Origin: Aralia elata
Taxonomy: Eukaryota; Streptophyta; Magnoliopsida; Apiales; Araliaceae
Reading direction: 5' to 3'
DNA: 64,000 bases
Assembly: GCA_034770075.1 (NCBI GenBank)
Contig: CM068379.1
Coordinates: forward strand, 41,237,130 to 41,301,129
This document shows, piece by piece, positions 48,901 through 60,066 of the stretch. Made by a program: the position numbers and the translations under genes. Under the pieces are notes generated by a model. The model ran no database searches. It worked only from the letters and a program-made list of their open reading frames with translations, and was not told the origin of the DNA. The stretch's first letter is position 1. Each line of letters opens with the position of its first letter.

Positions 48901-49191
48901 CATACACGTATTTATGAAATTTATGAAAGTCGAAAAAAAGACACAAAAATATCTTGCATGAATAGTACCTCAGGAAACGTGCCCCGTGAATAGTGATTTA
49001 GCGACGCTACGCGAAATCAATTATTCACTTAAACAAAACTATAACACGTAAAATTTCATGCATCCACATAATCCAGGTTGTCACGCAACCTTTAAACACG
49101 TAACACAATATAATATTAATAAAATATAAAATATTCATTAATATTCAAAAATTCGAATTACAAGGAAATTTCAGAATTCCCGATCGTTACA
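45956..49191 (-). mobile_element. solo chromovirus-type LTR (3236 bp) flanked by GTTTC
   Basis: Plus-strand ends TGTGACACCCCC and GATCGTTACA, flanked by GTTTC at 45951-45955 and 49192-49196. No internal region. It carries the conserved end modules (GCTGCAATAGG and GCAAGGGTGAGC near 46245-46275, GGGGATCAGCC 46525, TAGCCGAAACAAATGG 46688) and an array of GC-rich palindromes at 47421-47615. Open frames at 47522-47713 and 48318-48746 have low-complexity products with no recognisable domain. Confidence 0.92.
47421..47615. repeat. array of CGCTGCRGCG-core palindromes
   Basis: GGCGCTGCAGCGCC at 47421-47434, CTCACGCTGCGGCGTGAG at 47452-47469 and 47495-47512, a one-base variant at 47528-47545, CTCGCTGCAGCGTGAG at 47569-47584, GGCGCTGCGGCGCC at 47602-47615. 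The arms vary, the core is shared, and complementarity is largely kept. Confidence 0.92.
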
Positions 49192-49782
49192 GTTTCTATC
49201 TCTATAAAAATTGTAAATACTCTCCACAATTCTTATGCAAGAGTGTAACCCTAATCTATGATAAGACTTCTCTTATTTATAGATGTAAGAAAACCCTTCT
49301 CTAAACTATTTAAGATTAGAGTTTCTATTCTAATTAAACACCTTTAATTAAATTAAACTCCTAATCTAATTAGGAATTAATGAGAGAGTACTTCTATTAA
49401 TTAATTCTCAATCTATATTAAGAATTAAATAATAATAGTAACAATAATAATAAGACTCCTCTTATTAATTTATATTTAATATTTACAAAATATTAAATAA
49501 TAAATATTAAGATATTTAATTTATTCTATCTCTATAGATTAAATTAAATACACTTAACTTATTATTACAATTATGCCATTTACTTCTTAAACAAATATTT
49601 TTTTTTGCGGTGTGACCCTTTAGGTTCTCCATAATAAACCAGTTGTGAATAAATCAATTAGAACAATTCTAATCTTATTTAAATAAATAAATTAAACTAA
49701 TTAATTTATTTAAATAAATAACATTTATTCTACAATAAGGGTAAGCCCCCTTAGCAATCAACGACTTTTCAGATAATATAGA

Positions 49783-52572
49783 TGTGACAACCCAAATTCT
49801 CAGTAATTATTAAATGAGAATTTAATAAATAAATTCTTATTATGTGAGGTATTGGATTTGAATAACTAAATATATGTGTTATATATCTTTCGTAATATAT
49901 GATTCGATGTGAAGTGGTTAATGGATATAAAAGAGGAATATATATTTGTGTATTAGAAAATGAGGTTTAATGAATAATGAGAGTAATTCACTTAATTAAA
50001 ATAGTGAATTAATGTAAATATATATTGGTTTTGATAAAACGAGAAAACAATATGTTACATGTTAATGTATTACGATTGTAAATTTCGTAAATGGATAAGA
50101 TATTTATTGAGTAGAATAAATATTTTAATTGGGATGCTTATTTAATAAAATAAATATTTGTTGAGAATATTGTGTGATAATTTATTTGTATGAGAATATT
50201 AAGTAAAGTGATAATAAATATTTTTATACTTGATGCGTATTTTATTATGCATGGATGTTGATAAGATGTTGGTAATTTATTAAATGAGAGGATGAATAAT
50301 TTTATTAAATAAAATTATTTATTAAGTGGAAGATGATTTTATTAAACAAAGTTATTTATTAAATAAAAAAATATATTTTTATGTGACTAAATTAATTGTT
50401 ATAATTTTATTGGTATGGAATAGTTGAATTATTTGTATTTAATTAAATTAAAGTGTGACAAAATATCATATAATAAGAAGTTTATTAAAATAAAGAGAAA
50501 AATGGACTTTAGAGTTTAGCCAAACAAGGCCTTGTGGCCTTTGGCTTTCTTAACTGTTCAAACTCCCAACTAGAGAATACGTAAAGTGTGTCAGCATATT
50601 TTGTTAAGACTAAAACAAAAATATACAAAGGAGAGGGAGAGGGAATTGGGAGAAAAAGCTCTCTGTGAAACAAATTGAGAGGAGATTTGAGAGAAATCAA
50701 GAGGAAGGAGAAGGATAATCAACAATCCTTATCATCTAACTGATTAAAGGTAAGTTTTATATTTCTAGTTTTAGTTTTGAGTTCTCTGTAATTGAATTTA
50801 TAGGATCAAATTGTTGAGGAATTGGATTCATGTGTTATTGAGTTTATTTAATCTGATATATGTTGTTAGTAGATGATTTTTGTAGTATCAAATTCATGAA
50901 AATTTGTTAAATAAGAAGAAATTGAGTTTTCGGTTGGAATATGTATGTTTTGGCTTACTTTGGAGTCAAAATTGATGTTTAATTTGAGTAATAATCTGTA
51001 AATTGATGATGGATTGTTGTTATGCGTTAAACAACGAAAACAACGGAAGTTGAACGGACCAATTTGGTTGAGAATCGAATCCGTAGTGATTGATTGCGCT
51101 AAATTTATAAAAGTTTATAAAACTAGTGTGAATTGAGATTTTTAAGCTTTTAGATTAGTTGTTTGAGCTGTTTAAGATGTTAGAATCATTGTATATATGT
51201 TGGGTATTGATTATATAAAGATTATAATATTTGGGTATGTCTAAATTGTTGTTAAAATGAAAAAATTGAGAAATTTTGGTCTAGGAATTCTGCAGTTCGT
51301 GAACTGCAGAATCTGGAGTTCATGAAGCTCGCCCCGGCGAGCTCATTAAGTCAGATTTCTCGCCCCGGCGAGAGCTCGCCCTGGCGAGAGTTTTACACTA
51401 AGTTTTCTCGCCCCGGCTAGAGCTTGCCCCGACGAGAGTTTTACACTAAGTTTTCTCGCCCCGGCGAGAGCTCGCCCCAGCGAGAGTTTTATGTAGTAAT
51501 TTTCTCGCCCCGGCGTGAATTGCTGAAAATGAAAATTTTCTTGTTTTTAATTCTTTTCTTTTGGTCATGCTATGTTACCCTATATATTTATACATTTAAT
51601 GTAAAGCGAAGTTTAAGACTTAACTAAGGGTTAAGTGTCGATTAAAGTGGAACGTAATAAAATGAAGGATTATGAAATGTTAAGTAGAATTAATACTAAG
51701 TGTTTCTACGTGGCTAATAAATGATGTGTATGATATATATATCGTGTAGGATACGTGAAGTGCAGAAATATATAAGTTGGTTATGGTAATTGATAATCCA
51801 CAAACAAGGCAAGTCTTTCAGTTCCTATTTGTATGTGAACTAAATGATTAACTGTTTTATATTTATGGGCAAAAGCATGTTGTATTTTATATATGTTGCA
51901 ATGATGAAACGACAAAGTCAAAATATGACTACGTTCGTTAAGTAAGGAATGTTGATTGAGTTGTGGGACTCAATCTTTACTTGATATGTGTTGATCATTA
52001 TGTATGATATGTTTAGTCAAATGATTATGATTTAGATGATGAACATGTTATCTATGTGCTATCTGATGCATGCAAACTGTTAGATTTTGCTGAGTTGTCG
52101 AGCTCATTCTTCCAAATAACCATTTTTACAGGTTAAAGATACAAGGTAAAGTTAAATGTTGCTTGAATGGCATGATTCAGATGTAATGCATGCAGATTAA
52201 TTATTTTAGCTTAAATTAATATTTTTGAACCATATTTGAGGTTCTGGAAAATGTATCTGATTATGTAAGAGTTGTTAAATTTGTATTGAGTTGTAATTTA
52301 ATTTTATCCGTTGTATAAAGGGTATGGAATCTAGATGTTTTATTTTTATTATAACTCTGATGAAGCGAATCATTAAGAAAATATGATTCTAGATTGTGTA
52401 AATGATTAAAGGTTATGATTCAGGGAAAACAAAGAAAGAAAACTGAAAAGTTTAATATTATTCTGCATTTTATTAAGTTTAGCATTGAATAATATTTTAA
52501 AGTCAGAAAATGGATGTATTGTTAACGACCGAAGTCGAGAGTTGGAATTGTATGAATTTTGGGGTCGTTACA
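49783..52572 (+). repeat. 5' LTR of the LARD-like element (2790 bp)
   Basis: TGTGACAACCC ... GGGTCGTTACA. Contains the AT-rich U3, a purine-rich tract at 50620-50720, the palindrome array 51328-51517, and a relative of the conserved module (TTTGCTGAGTTGTCGAGCTC near 52090). The minus-strand open frame 50509-50700 recurs at 56386 only because the LTRs match. Confidence 0.92.
51328..51517. repeat. tandem array of CTCGCCCCGGCGAG hairpins
   Basis: Eight units with 6-bp arms CTCGCC/GGCGAG around CC. From 51359 they come in pairs repeated with a 48-bp period (51359/51375, 51407/51423, 51455/51471), with the spacer AGTTTTACACTAAGTTTT. A shorter version is at 57206-57336 in the 3' LTR. Confidence 0.93.
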
Positions 52573-52574
52573 GT

Positions 52575-52587
52575 TTGTATCAGAGCC
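52575..52587 (+). promoter_or_regulatory. primer binding site, tRNA-Met-like
   Basis: TTGTATCAGAGCC three bases after the LTR; differs by one base from the canonical TGGTATCAGAGC. Confidence 0.75.
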
Positions 52588-55500
52588 GATAGGTTAGAAA
52601 CCTTAGGTGCAAGTACCTTAGGCTATAACCTTAGAGAAGAGAGGTGAAGATGATAGAGTTTAAAGAATAATAAGTTAAGAATGATTATGGTACAATCGTA
52701 CTCTTTAACGGTTGATGCATGGTATCTGGGCTAAACAATTCCTTCAGAGAGCGGAGGTTGATACGAACTAGCAACTGATCTAACTCGCTGTGAGAGGCAG
52801 TGTAGACGAGACGGGGACTAGTTTATTGGTTGTTTGTGGGAAACCACTCAGGTGCTATACTGAGCACTGTTAGAGACTCGATGTGTACTGAGTATATAAT
52901 TATGAATGTGTATGATTAAGAAGTGATTCTTTTCATATAGGTAGATGCATGAGATGAATTAAGTCCTAGAAGCGTTACAAGAAGAAGATGTGAATAATGC
53001 GTAGAAAACTTGAATAAAATATTGAATAATATGAATAAAGATAGAGATTCTTAAAGGAAGAATTGTTATATATAAACAAGAAGATTCAAAGAAGAATCTT
53101 GAAGAGTTATGAAAGATGAGAACCTGGAGTTACCTGACTCCAGTAATAAAGATGGTGTTAGTAAATAGACGATATCTATAAGATGAGAATGATACTAATG
53201 ATAAGGATGCACTCAAATATAGTTTAGAGAATTCATATGAGACAAGATTATGATAAAATGATTAGGTTCAAAGAAGAACCTGAAGAGCTAAAAGAACACA
53301 GAACACCTGAGTTGATTAATCATAAGATAACGTGATTAAAAAGAGTAGAATAAAGAAGATCGTAGGATGAGACGATCATGAGATAAGAAAGAATCGTAAG
53401 AAGAGTTGATGATAGAATAAGATCACGAAGTGGTCTGCTAAAGTTGTAAATGTCAGAGGATCTTAAATGATTGAATAGTAATAGCATGACGCTATAAAGA
53501 GATGGTACTATGAAGTAGTACGAGGTAAACTCACGAGGAGTTATGGATGATGAAATATGAGAAATTCGTATCAAGCAAAGAGTAAAGTTAAGAGCAAGAT
53601 GAAATTAGGTGGAATTTCAATTGAGGACTCATGTTAGTGGCTGAGTTGTACGATTCCTGGTGTGGAACAGGAATTTGTGCTTGGTTTGAAAACTACTTGG
53701 TTTCGTATATTAATATAATGGTTGAGTTGAACTAATTCTGGTATGGGACGGGATTTGTCCATGGTTTAACAACCACTCAGCTTCCTATATTGATTAGTGG
53801 TCGAGTTGGTTCGACAACCACTTAGCTTCCTATATTGATAATCATTGAAATATTGGTGCCGCCCTATCGATATACATATGAAGAGAAGGTGATTCTTTTC
53901 TCATATTTATATTTGATAGTTAGAAAATATTAAGATTAGGTACAGTTCTTAAAACTCATACTTATGGTAGGTTCGTGACTCATAATTGTATGGTGGAACC
54001 CCTCAGCGAATGGACGATTTTGGTCTAACTAGGATAAGTTCCTAAAACCATATGATTGTGGTAAGTTCCTGAACTTCCAAAGTGTGGTAAGTTTGATGAA
54101 CTATATTGGGTATAGAAAAGTTATGGTATAGAGAGTATTGATGATATTGAAGAATGATATAATGATTGAGTAATGAAGCAATGAAGTAATGATTGAACTT
54201 CATGGAGAGAAATGGAGATTTCAAATCTTCTAGCTATGCTAGATTTTCGAAATTTATTGACATCGTGCTGATATTCGCAATTTTGTGTTCTCAAAAGTAT
54301 ATTGGGTTAATATTTGAACCAATAAGTTTTAAAAAGGTGCTATTATCCGTATGTCTATGCTAATTGTTTCAACTAGACAAAAATGATTTAAAAATTATCA
54401 AAATGTATTTTGAGCGATGGAGTCATCAATGCAATTTAACCTAGTGTTGGATGTGATCGAAGGATCGTCAGCCCAATATGGTATGATGTAGTATGACAAA
54501 GTCCTAAATGACGGCATCCTCAACGTGCTATTAAGATGGTACGATATCATGACGTCATAAAAGAATTTTATTTTTTTCTGTTAAGTTATGAAAAGATATG
54601 CCAATTGAGTTGGCTAAAAATATTTTAACTAATATCCGAATTGTTGTTCAAGGTCTATGCTAATTGATTCGGCTAGACGACTGTTGAAAGATATTTATGA
54701 AGTTTAAGAGTTCTTTGAGATTTTATGCCAAACCAGTTTATTCTGGTGCAGAATTTGTATTAAGTCTGAGGTGAACCAACCCTGTAATGGGGGCTACGCA
54801 ATAGCGTTAATATGTATGTGCACAATACATAGTACGAAGGGCTGATCACCTGGAGTACGAGAAGAGATGGTCCATAGTCTTTGACTGTTAAAGGTTACAG
54901 TAGAAATATCTGTTAACCTAGGATAAGGTTCAAGTCTTTATGACTCCTCAGTAGAATATTGAAAGTTTTTGAATGAATCTTTAAATTCTTGCGTTATTCA
55001 TACTGCTTCCCAATTATTGAACAATTGTGGAAGATTCTTATTCTCTTGAAAGGTGGAAGTGGAAAGAAAATATTCCTTAAGAAGGGGTAAGTTGTAGAAT
55101 GCAATATGTGGTGATAAGTAAGTTAAACAAACTATAATAAATCCAAGAATAGAATGAAATTTCAGAAGAGGAAGAGATAAATTTAGTTGATGATGAGTAA
55201 TGATGAGAAATGTTTAGAAGAGGAAGATGTGAAGAATGCAATGACCTTAGAAAGGTCCCTAGAGAAAGAATTTGGTTGTAGAACCCAATGAATAAGTGGA
55301 GATTAACGTAAAGTCCATTTCATTAAATGGAAGGAACGAATATTAGTAAATCAAAATTTCGAGAACGAAATTCTTAGAAGAAAGGGTGAATGTGATATCC
55401 CGAATATTTATGCGATGCTAAATCAGGATATTAAATGATTACAATGGGTATGTTATGCAATGATCCTTAGAGAAAGGAAGTGAAGGCATTAAAGGATTAA

Positions 55501-55639
55501 AGAATATATATAACACTTAAAGTGTTCTAATAAAACCTACACTAAGGTAATGCGTTAAAGTTATTCAACGATAATCGTGAAAGAGATTTAGTGAAAATCG
55601 AGTAAGGAAGGTTTCGTTGATTCCGAGGACGGAATCCTT
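52588..55639 (+). other. LARD internal region, non-coding
   Basis: No Gag or Pol similarity seen in any frame. 52690-52925 matches the minus strand of 41905-41665. 53087-53345 shows a degenerate repeat of about 180 bp (AAAGAAGAA..CTGAAGAG). 53636-53850 holds three decayed units of about 80 bp (GGTTGAGTTG...CTTCCTATATTGAT). 54340-54960 contains chromovirus LTR modules (CTATGCTAATTGATTCGGCT, GGGCTGATCACC, GACTCCTCAGTAG). The open frames at 53320-53574 and 54042-54224 are not convincing. Confidence 0.75.
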
Positions 55640-55654
55640 ATAAGGAGGGAAGAA
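55640..55654 (+). other. polypurine tract of the LARD-like element
   Basis: ATAAGGAGGGAAGAA directly before the 3' LTR. Confidence 0.8.
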
Positions 55655-57336
55655 TGTGACAACCCAAATTCTTAGTAATTATTAAATGAGAATTTAATAA
55701 ATAAATTCTTATTATGTGAGGTATTGGATTTGAATAAATAAATATATGTGTTATATATCTTTTGTAATATATGATTCGATGTGAAGTGGTTAAGTGTGGA
55801 TATAAAAGAGGAATATATATTTGTGTATTAAAAAATGAGGTTTAATGAATAATGAGAGTAATTCACTTAATTAAAATAGTGAATTAATGTAAATATATAT
55901 TTGTTTTGATAAAACGAGAAAACAATATGTTACATGTTAATGTATTACGATTGTAAATTTCATAAATGGATAAGATATTTATTGAGTAGAATAAATATTT
56001 TAATTGGGATGCTTATTTAATAAAATAAATATTTGTTGAGAATATTGTGTGATAATTTATTTGTATGAAAATATTAAGTAAAGTGATAATAAATATTTTT
56101 ATACTTGATGCGTATTTTATTATGCATGGATGTTGATAAGATGTTGGTAATTTATTAAATGAGAGGATGAATAATTTTATTAAATAAAATTATTTATTAA
56201 GTGGAAGATGATTTTATTAAACAAAGTTATTTATTAAATAAAAAAAATTATATTTTTGTGTGACTAAATTAATTGTTATAATTTTATTGGTATGGAATAG
56301 TTAAATTATTTGTATTTAATTAAATTAAAGTGTGACAAAATATCATATAATAAGAAGTTTATTAAAATAAAGAGAAAAATGGACTTTAGAGTTTAGCCAA
56401 ACAAGGCCTTGTGGCCTTTGGCTTTCTTAACTGTTGAAACTCCCAACTAGAGGATACGTAAAGTGTGTCAGCATATTTTGTTAAGACTAAAACAAAAATA
56501 TACAGAGGAGAGGGAGAGGGAATTGGGAGAAAAAGCTCTCTGTGAAACAAATTGAGAGGAGATTTGAGAGAAATCAAGAGGAAGGAGAAGGATAATCAAC
56601 AATCCTTATCATCTAACTGATTAAAGGTAAATTTTATATTTCTAGTTTTAGTTTTGAGTTCTCTGTAATTGAATTTATAGGATCAAATTGTTGAGGAATT
56701 GGGTTCATGTGTTATTGAGTTTATTTAATCTGATATATGTTGTTAGTAGATGATTTTTGTAGTATCAAATTCATGAAAATTTGTTAAATAAGAAGAAATT
56801 GAGTTTTCGGTTGGAATATGTATGTTTTGGCTTACTTTGGAGTCAAAATTGATGTTTCATTTGAGTAATAATCTGTAAATTGATGATGGATTGTTGTTAT
56901 GCGTTAAAAAACGAAAACAACAGAAGTTGAACGGACCAATTTGGTTGAGAATCGAATCTGTAGCGATTGATTGCGCTAAATTTGTAAAAGTTTGTAAAAC
57001 TAGTGTGAATTGGGATTTTTAAGCTTTTAGATTGGTTGTTTGAGCTGTTGAAGATGTTAGAATCATTGTATACATGTTGGGTATTGATTCTATAAAGATT
57101 ATAATATTTGGGTATGTCTAAATTGTTGTTAAAATGAAGAAATTGGGAAATTTTGGTCTAGGAATTCTGCATTTTGCGAACTGCAGAATCTGGAGTTCAT
57201 GAAGCTCGCCCCGACGAGCTCATTAAGTCAAATTTCTCGCCCCGGCGAGAGTTTTACACTAAGTTTTCTCGCCCCGGCAAGAGCTCGCCCCGGCGAGAGT
57301 TTTACACTAAGTTTTCTCACCCCGGCGAGAGCTCGC
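55655..57336 (+). repeat. 3' LTR of the LARD-like element, interrupted
   Basis: Matches 49783 onward to within the palindrome array, then stops at GAGCTCGC where the Athila-like element begins. The array here has fewer units than in the 5' LTR. Confidence 0.92.
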
Positions 57337-58921
57337 TGTTGGAATATTTGTATGTATAACAAATAAAACTCATACACGCAAGTGCACGTGATCCACAAGT
57401 AATATAAAGTAAGTAAAGTATCGATCCCACGAGGAATTGAATTGCATTTATGACTACAAACACCGATTTTGTAATTAGTTCGGTCTCTTTAAACAAGTGG
57501 TTTTAGTGATGAAATAGTCTAATAATTATTAATGAAACAATTAAAACAAATTTGGTTGTAAAAATACAGATTTTATGGGCTTGGGATTATAATTTCACTT
57601 ATTGCAAACTTAGATTTCCATGCTTCCTATTGTTGCTAATTGGTTACTATAGAATGTTGGTCGAGAACACGAAAGTAAAATATGGCCATCTCTCGATGCA
57701 CCATATCCATATCACACTAAATCCACAATTGATAGAATGAATGTGAACACCCTAGATGACTAACGCACTATACTTCTATGTGAATTACAATCAAAAGGGT
57801 TTAAGAACAAGTTTTCCATTGGCCACATATGGTGCTTAGGTATATCTCTATCCTAAGCACGAAACATAATTTCACGAGGAATGTAATAATTATGAACATA
57901 TGCTAGCATAATGAGATCTTAATTTATATTTCCTTTCTCAATTCCATATAAATTATCACAGTAATTGGTGATCAAGCAATTAAACATGGAGTATAGATTA
58001 AGCTAGACATTCATTTCATAACCAACTAGTAAAAATAAGGAAGCATTTCAATTCTTAGTTATGCAAAAGATCCATTATAATCCCAAGAATTAAATTTAGT
58101 TCATAATAAAAATACTAGAGTTCATCATGCACAATTGGTTCATCATCATAATTACAGAATAGGAAAATTAATCAAAAATAGAAAATATTCAAGCTCCCTG
58201 TTTCCGTTCTGCAACTTCTGGTGATTTTCCAAGTTGTGTAGATAGTTGATTTCTTGCTCCCAATCTCCAATTTAGCATCCATATAGCTCCATTCTTCAAT
58301 TTCCAATTGCCAAAAATGCTCAGCTGACTATTTCTAATTTTTGAAGCTAACATGCAGTAAAACTACTCTATTTTTCGTGTAGGAGGAGAGCTGCAAAAAT
58401 GAATTCCAAAATTGGCTAATAATGCATGCATGAATTGTCTTATTTTGACTTATTATGATTCCCACTACAAAAGTTCGAACCCACTGAATCCTCAAAATCA
58501 GGCACCACCCCATTTTCTGATAATGCTGCTTCGCTGGATGGAACGTGCTGCATGGCTGGCTGGCGACAGGCGCAGCTGCGCCGGGGCCCTTTGTAAAAGG
58601 GGCGCAGCTGCGCCGGGGGCAGGGCATGAGCAGGAGGGGCACAGCTGCGCCGGATGCCAGTTTGTTGCAGTGCTGCTGTTGGATAATTTCTCTACTCTCA
58701 AGTCCTGCACAATCAACAAACAATCAAATAGCACCCATCCACAAATGCACAACAACCAGAGCCAAATTTACCAAAAACTATGCAAAAGCCGTATAATGAG
58801 AATAGTGAATCAAAAACCGAAAGAGAGGGAAAAATGCATGAAATTACACTAGATAGCTATTAGATAAGCAACAAATGGAACAAAATAGTATCCAATAAGT
58901 AGGTATGAAACCTACTTATCA
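57337..58921 (-). repeat. 3' LTR of the right-hand Athila-like element (1585 bp)
   Basis: On the minus strand TGATAAGTAGG ... ATTCCAACA. Starts with a perfect 10-bp hairpin (58895-58919) and carries three GGCGCAGCTGCGCC-type palindromes (58569-58651). Overlapping open frames at 58334-58852 run through the palindromes on both strands and are not genes. The text at 57660-58000 resembles the 9200-9620 region of the other Athila-like LTR in reverse complement (cities such as TGGCCATATT, GTTCTCGACC), so the two families are related. Confidence 0.92.
58569..58651. repeat. three GC palindromes in the Athila-like LTR
   Basis: GGCGCAGCTGCGCC at 58569-58582 and 58601-58614; GGCACAGCTGCGCC at 58638-58651. 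Confidence 0.95.
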
Positions 58922-58939
58922 AATACCCCCAAACTTGAA
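58922..58939 (-). other. polypurine tract of the right-hand Athila-like element
   Basis: Minus-strand TTCAAGTTTGGGGGTATT next to the 3' LTR, preceded by GCTTGAGGACAA as in the other Athila-like element. Confidence 0.85.
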
Positions 58940-60066
58940 TTGTTGTTTGTCCTCAAGCAAATACAACGAAATAAATGCAAATATGAATGCAATGTAATGA
59001 TATAAGAATGCACCATGACCCTCATCAATTAGCAAGCAATCCACAAGATTCGCCTCAGAATAATCTAGCGAAACATCAAAACTTGGTCCGTGTACCATGA
59101 TAATCATGCAGTTCAAATTTTGTGGTGAATGATAAAGTGTGTGTGTGCAGTAATCATCAACTATAGTAATCCCAATCGATTCTCATAATATGTTTCTTAG
59201 GGGAAATTTATATATTCGAACTACCATAAGACACTTGGGGTAAATATAGTTAAAACCACACTATATCAAAATGTGGGGATGTACTTAGACGTTATTCGGA
59301 ACATGACGCTTGGTAGTGCAATGCCTAGTTCCATTAGGCTATTCAATGATACCCATGTAACGAGCTTTCGGCCAACGACTCCCAAACCAATTGGTCTTAG
59401 GGCGCTAGGTGTAGAGACATCCCCTAGGGTGTACTTACTCGAATATCAAAGGCCACAAAACTAGGCTGACCAAGTCTTTATTAACACACATTTTTTTTAG
59501 TCAACGAATGCGTTTTACGCTCCATTTCGTTGCATAAATACTCTACTAAGTACTCCCCCAAACTTGAACACGTGTGATCTCAACTAATACTACCCACAAT
59601 TGCCACAATCATTAAAAACACAACCAATTCTCCCCAGAACTCAATTATGCGAATCTTTGGGCTACTTAGTTAAGAAAAACTACTAAGAACGTGCAAACCG
59701 GTTTTATCATAGCAAACGCAAGACAAGAGTTGCAATGTATCATGGCATTCGACTCGAAGTCTTAACAGTTAGCAAAAATCAAAAAGTTTTCATCATAGGC
59801 ATGTGGGGATGCATACTAATCAACATAAGAGGATCATGCAACTAAACTACATGATGTGATATGATATGCATGAGAAATTCACCATTTGTTTTTTATTTTT
59901 TTTAAATGAAAATAAGGAAACAATTACCTAAAATAACAATAAAGCAAACAAATAACAATAAAAACAGATAATTTAAAGCATCACAAAATAACTAGGCAAG
60001 CCTAATACCCCCAAACTTAAAATATGCAATGTCCTCATTGGAGATAATAGGGTAAAGAGTACTCCC
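58940..60066 (-). other. 3' non-coding region of the right-hand Athila-like element
   Basis: Besides the hairpin it holds two further polypurine-tract-like blocks in minus sense: AAGTTTGGGGGAGTA near 59553-59567 and TTTTAAGTTTGGGGGTATTA near 60004-60023, the latter with GAGGACATTG upstream. The open frame at 59273-59464 is not convincing. Confidence 0.75.
59500..59533 (-). ncRNA. hairpin with core GGAGCGTAAAACGCA
   Basis: Minus strand: perfect 7-bp arms CAACGAA / TTCGTTG around ATGGAGCGTAAAACGCA. Same core as the four hairpins at 12375-12589 but entirely different arms. Lies about 560 bp before the polypurine tract, as do those. Confidence 0.75.

Larger units (their letters stand above)
45664..49782 (-). 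repeat. copia 5' LTR, minus orientation, interrupted by a solo LTR
   Basis: Copia LTR text in reverse complement occupies 45664-45955 and 49192-49782, compare for example the 6000-6268 and 5370-5960 parts of LTR1. The two parts join cleanly when 45956-49191 and one GTTTC are removed. Its upstream end is cut at 49783 by the LARD element and would continue beyond the right edge of the window. Confidence 0.9.
49783..57336 (+). mobile_element. LARD-like non-coding LTR retrotransposon
   Basis: 5' LTR 49783-52572, tRNA-Met-like primer site at 52575-52587, 3.1-kb internal region without gag or pol, polypurine tract 55640-55654, and a 3' LTR from 55655 that is interrupted at 57336 by an Athila-like element. 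The 3' LTR should resume beyond the right edge. The two LTRs are nearly identical over the 1.68 kb that can be compared, so insertion was recent. With no protein of its own it must be mobilised by another element; the LTR end GGGGTCGTTACA, tRNA-Met primer and the purine tract next to the text GAGGACGGAATCC suggest Del/Tekay-type chromoviruses. Confidence 0.88.

Noticed and set aside
51328..51517. Regularly spaced palindromic repeats that look like a CRISPR array
   Set aside because: Units are 14 bp, spacers repeat each other in a 48-bp tandem, there are no cas genes, and the array sits in a plant LTR present twice.
58334..58852. Four overlapping open frames near the Athila-like LTR palindromes
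   Set aside because: Stops are scarce there because of the GC palindromes; both strands are open and products share only palindrome-encoded AAAPG-like repeats.
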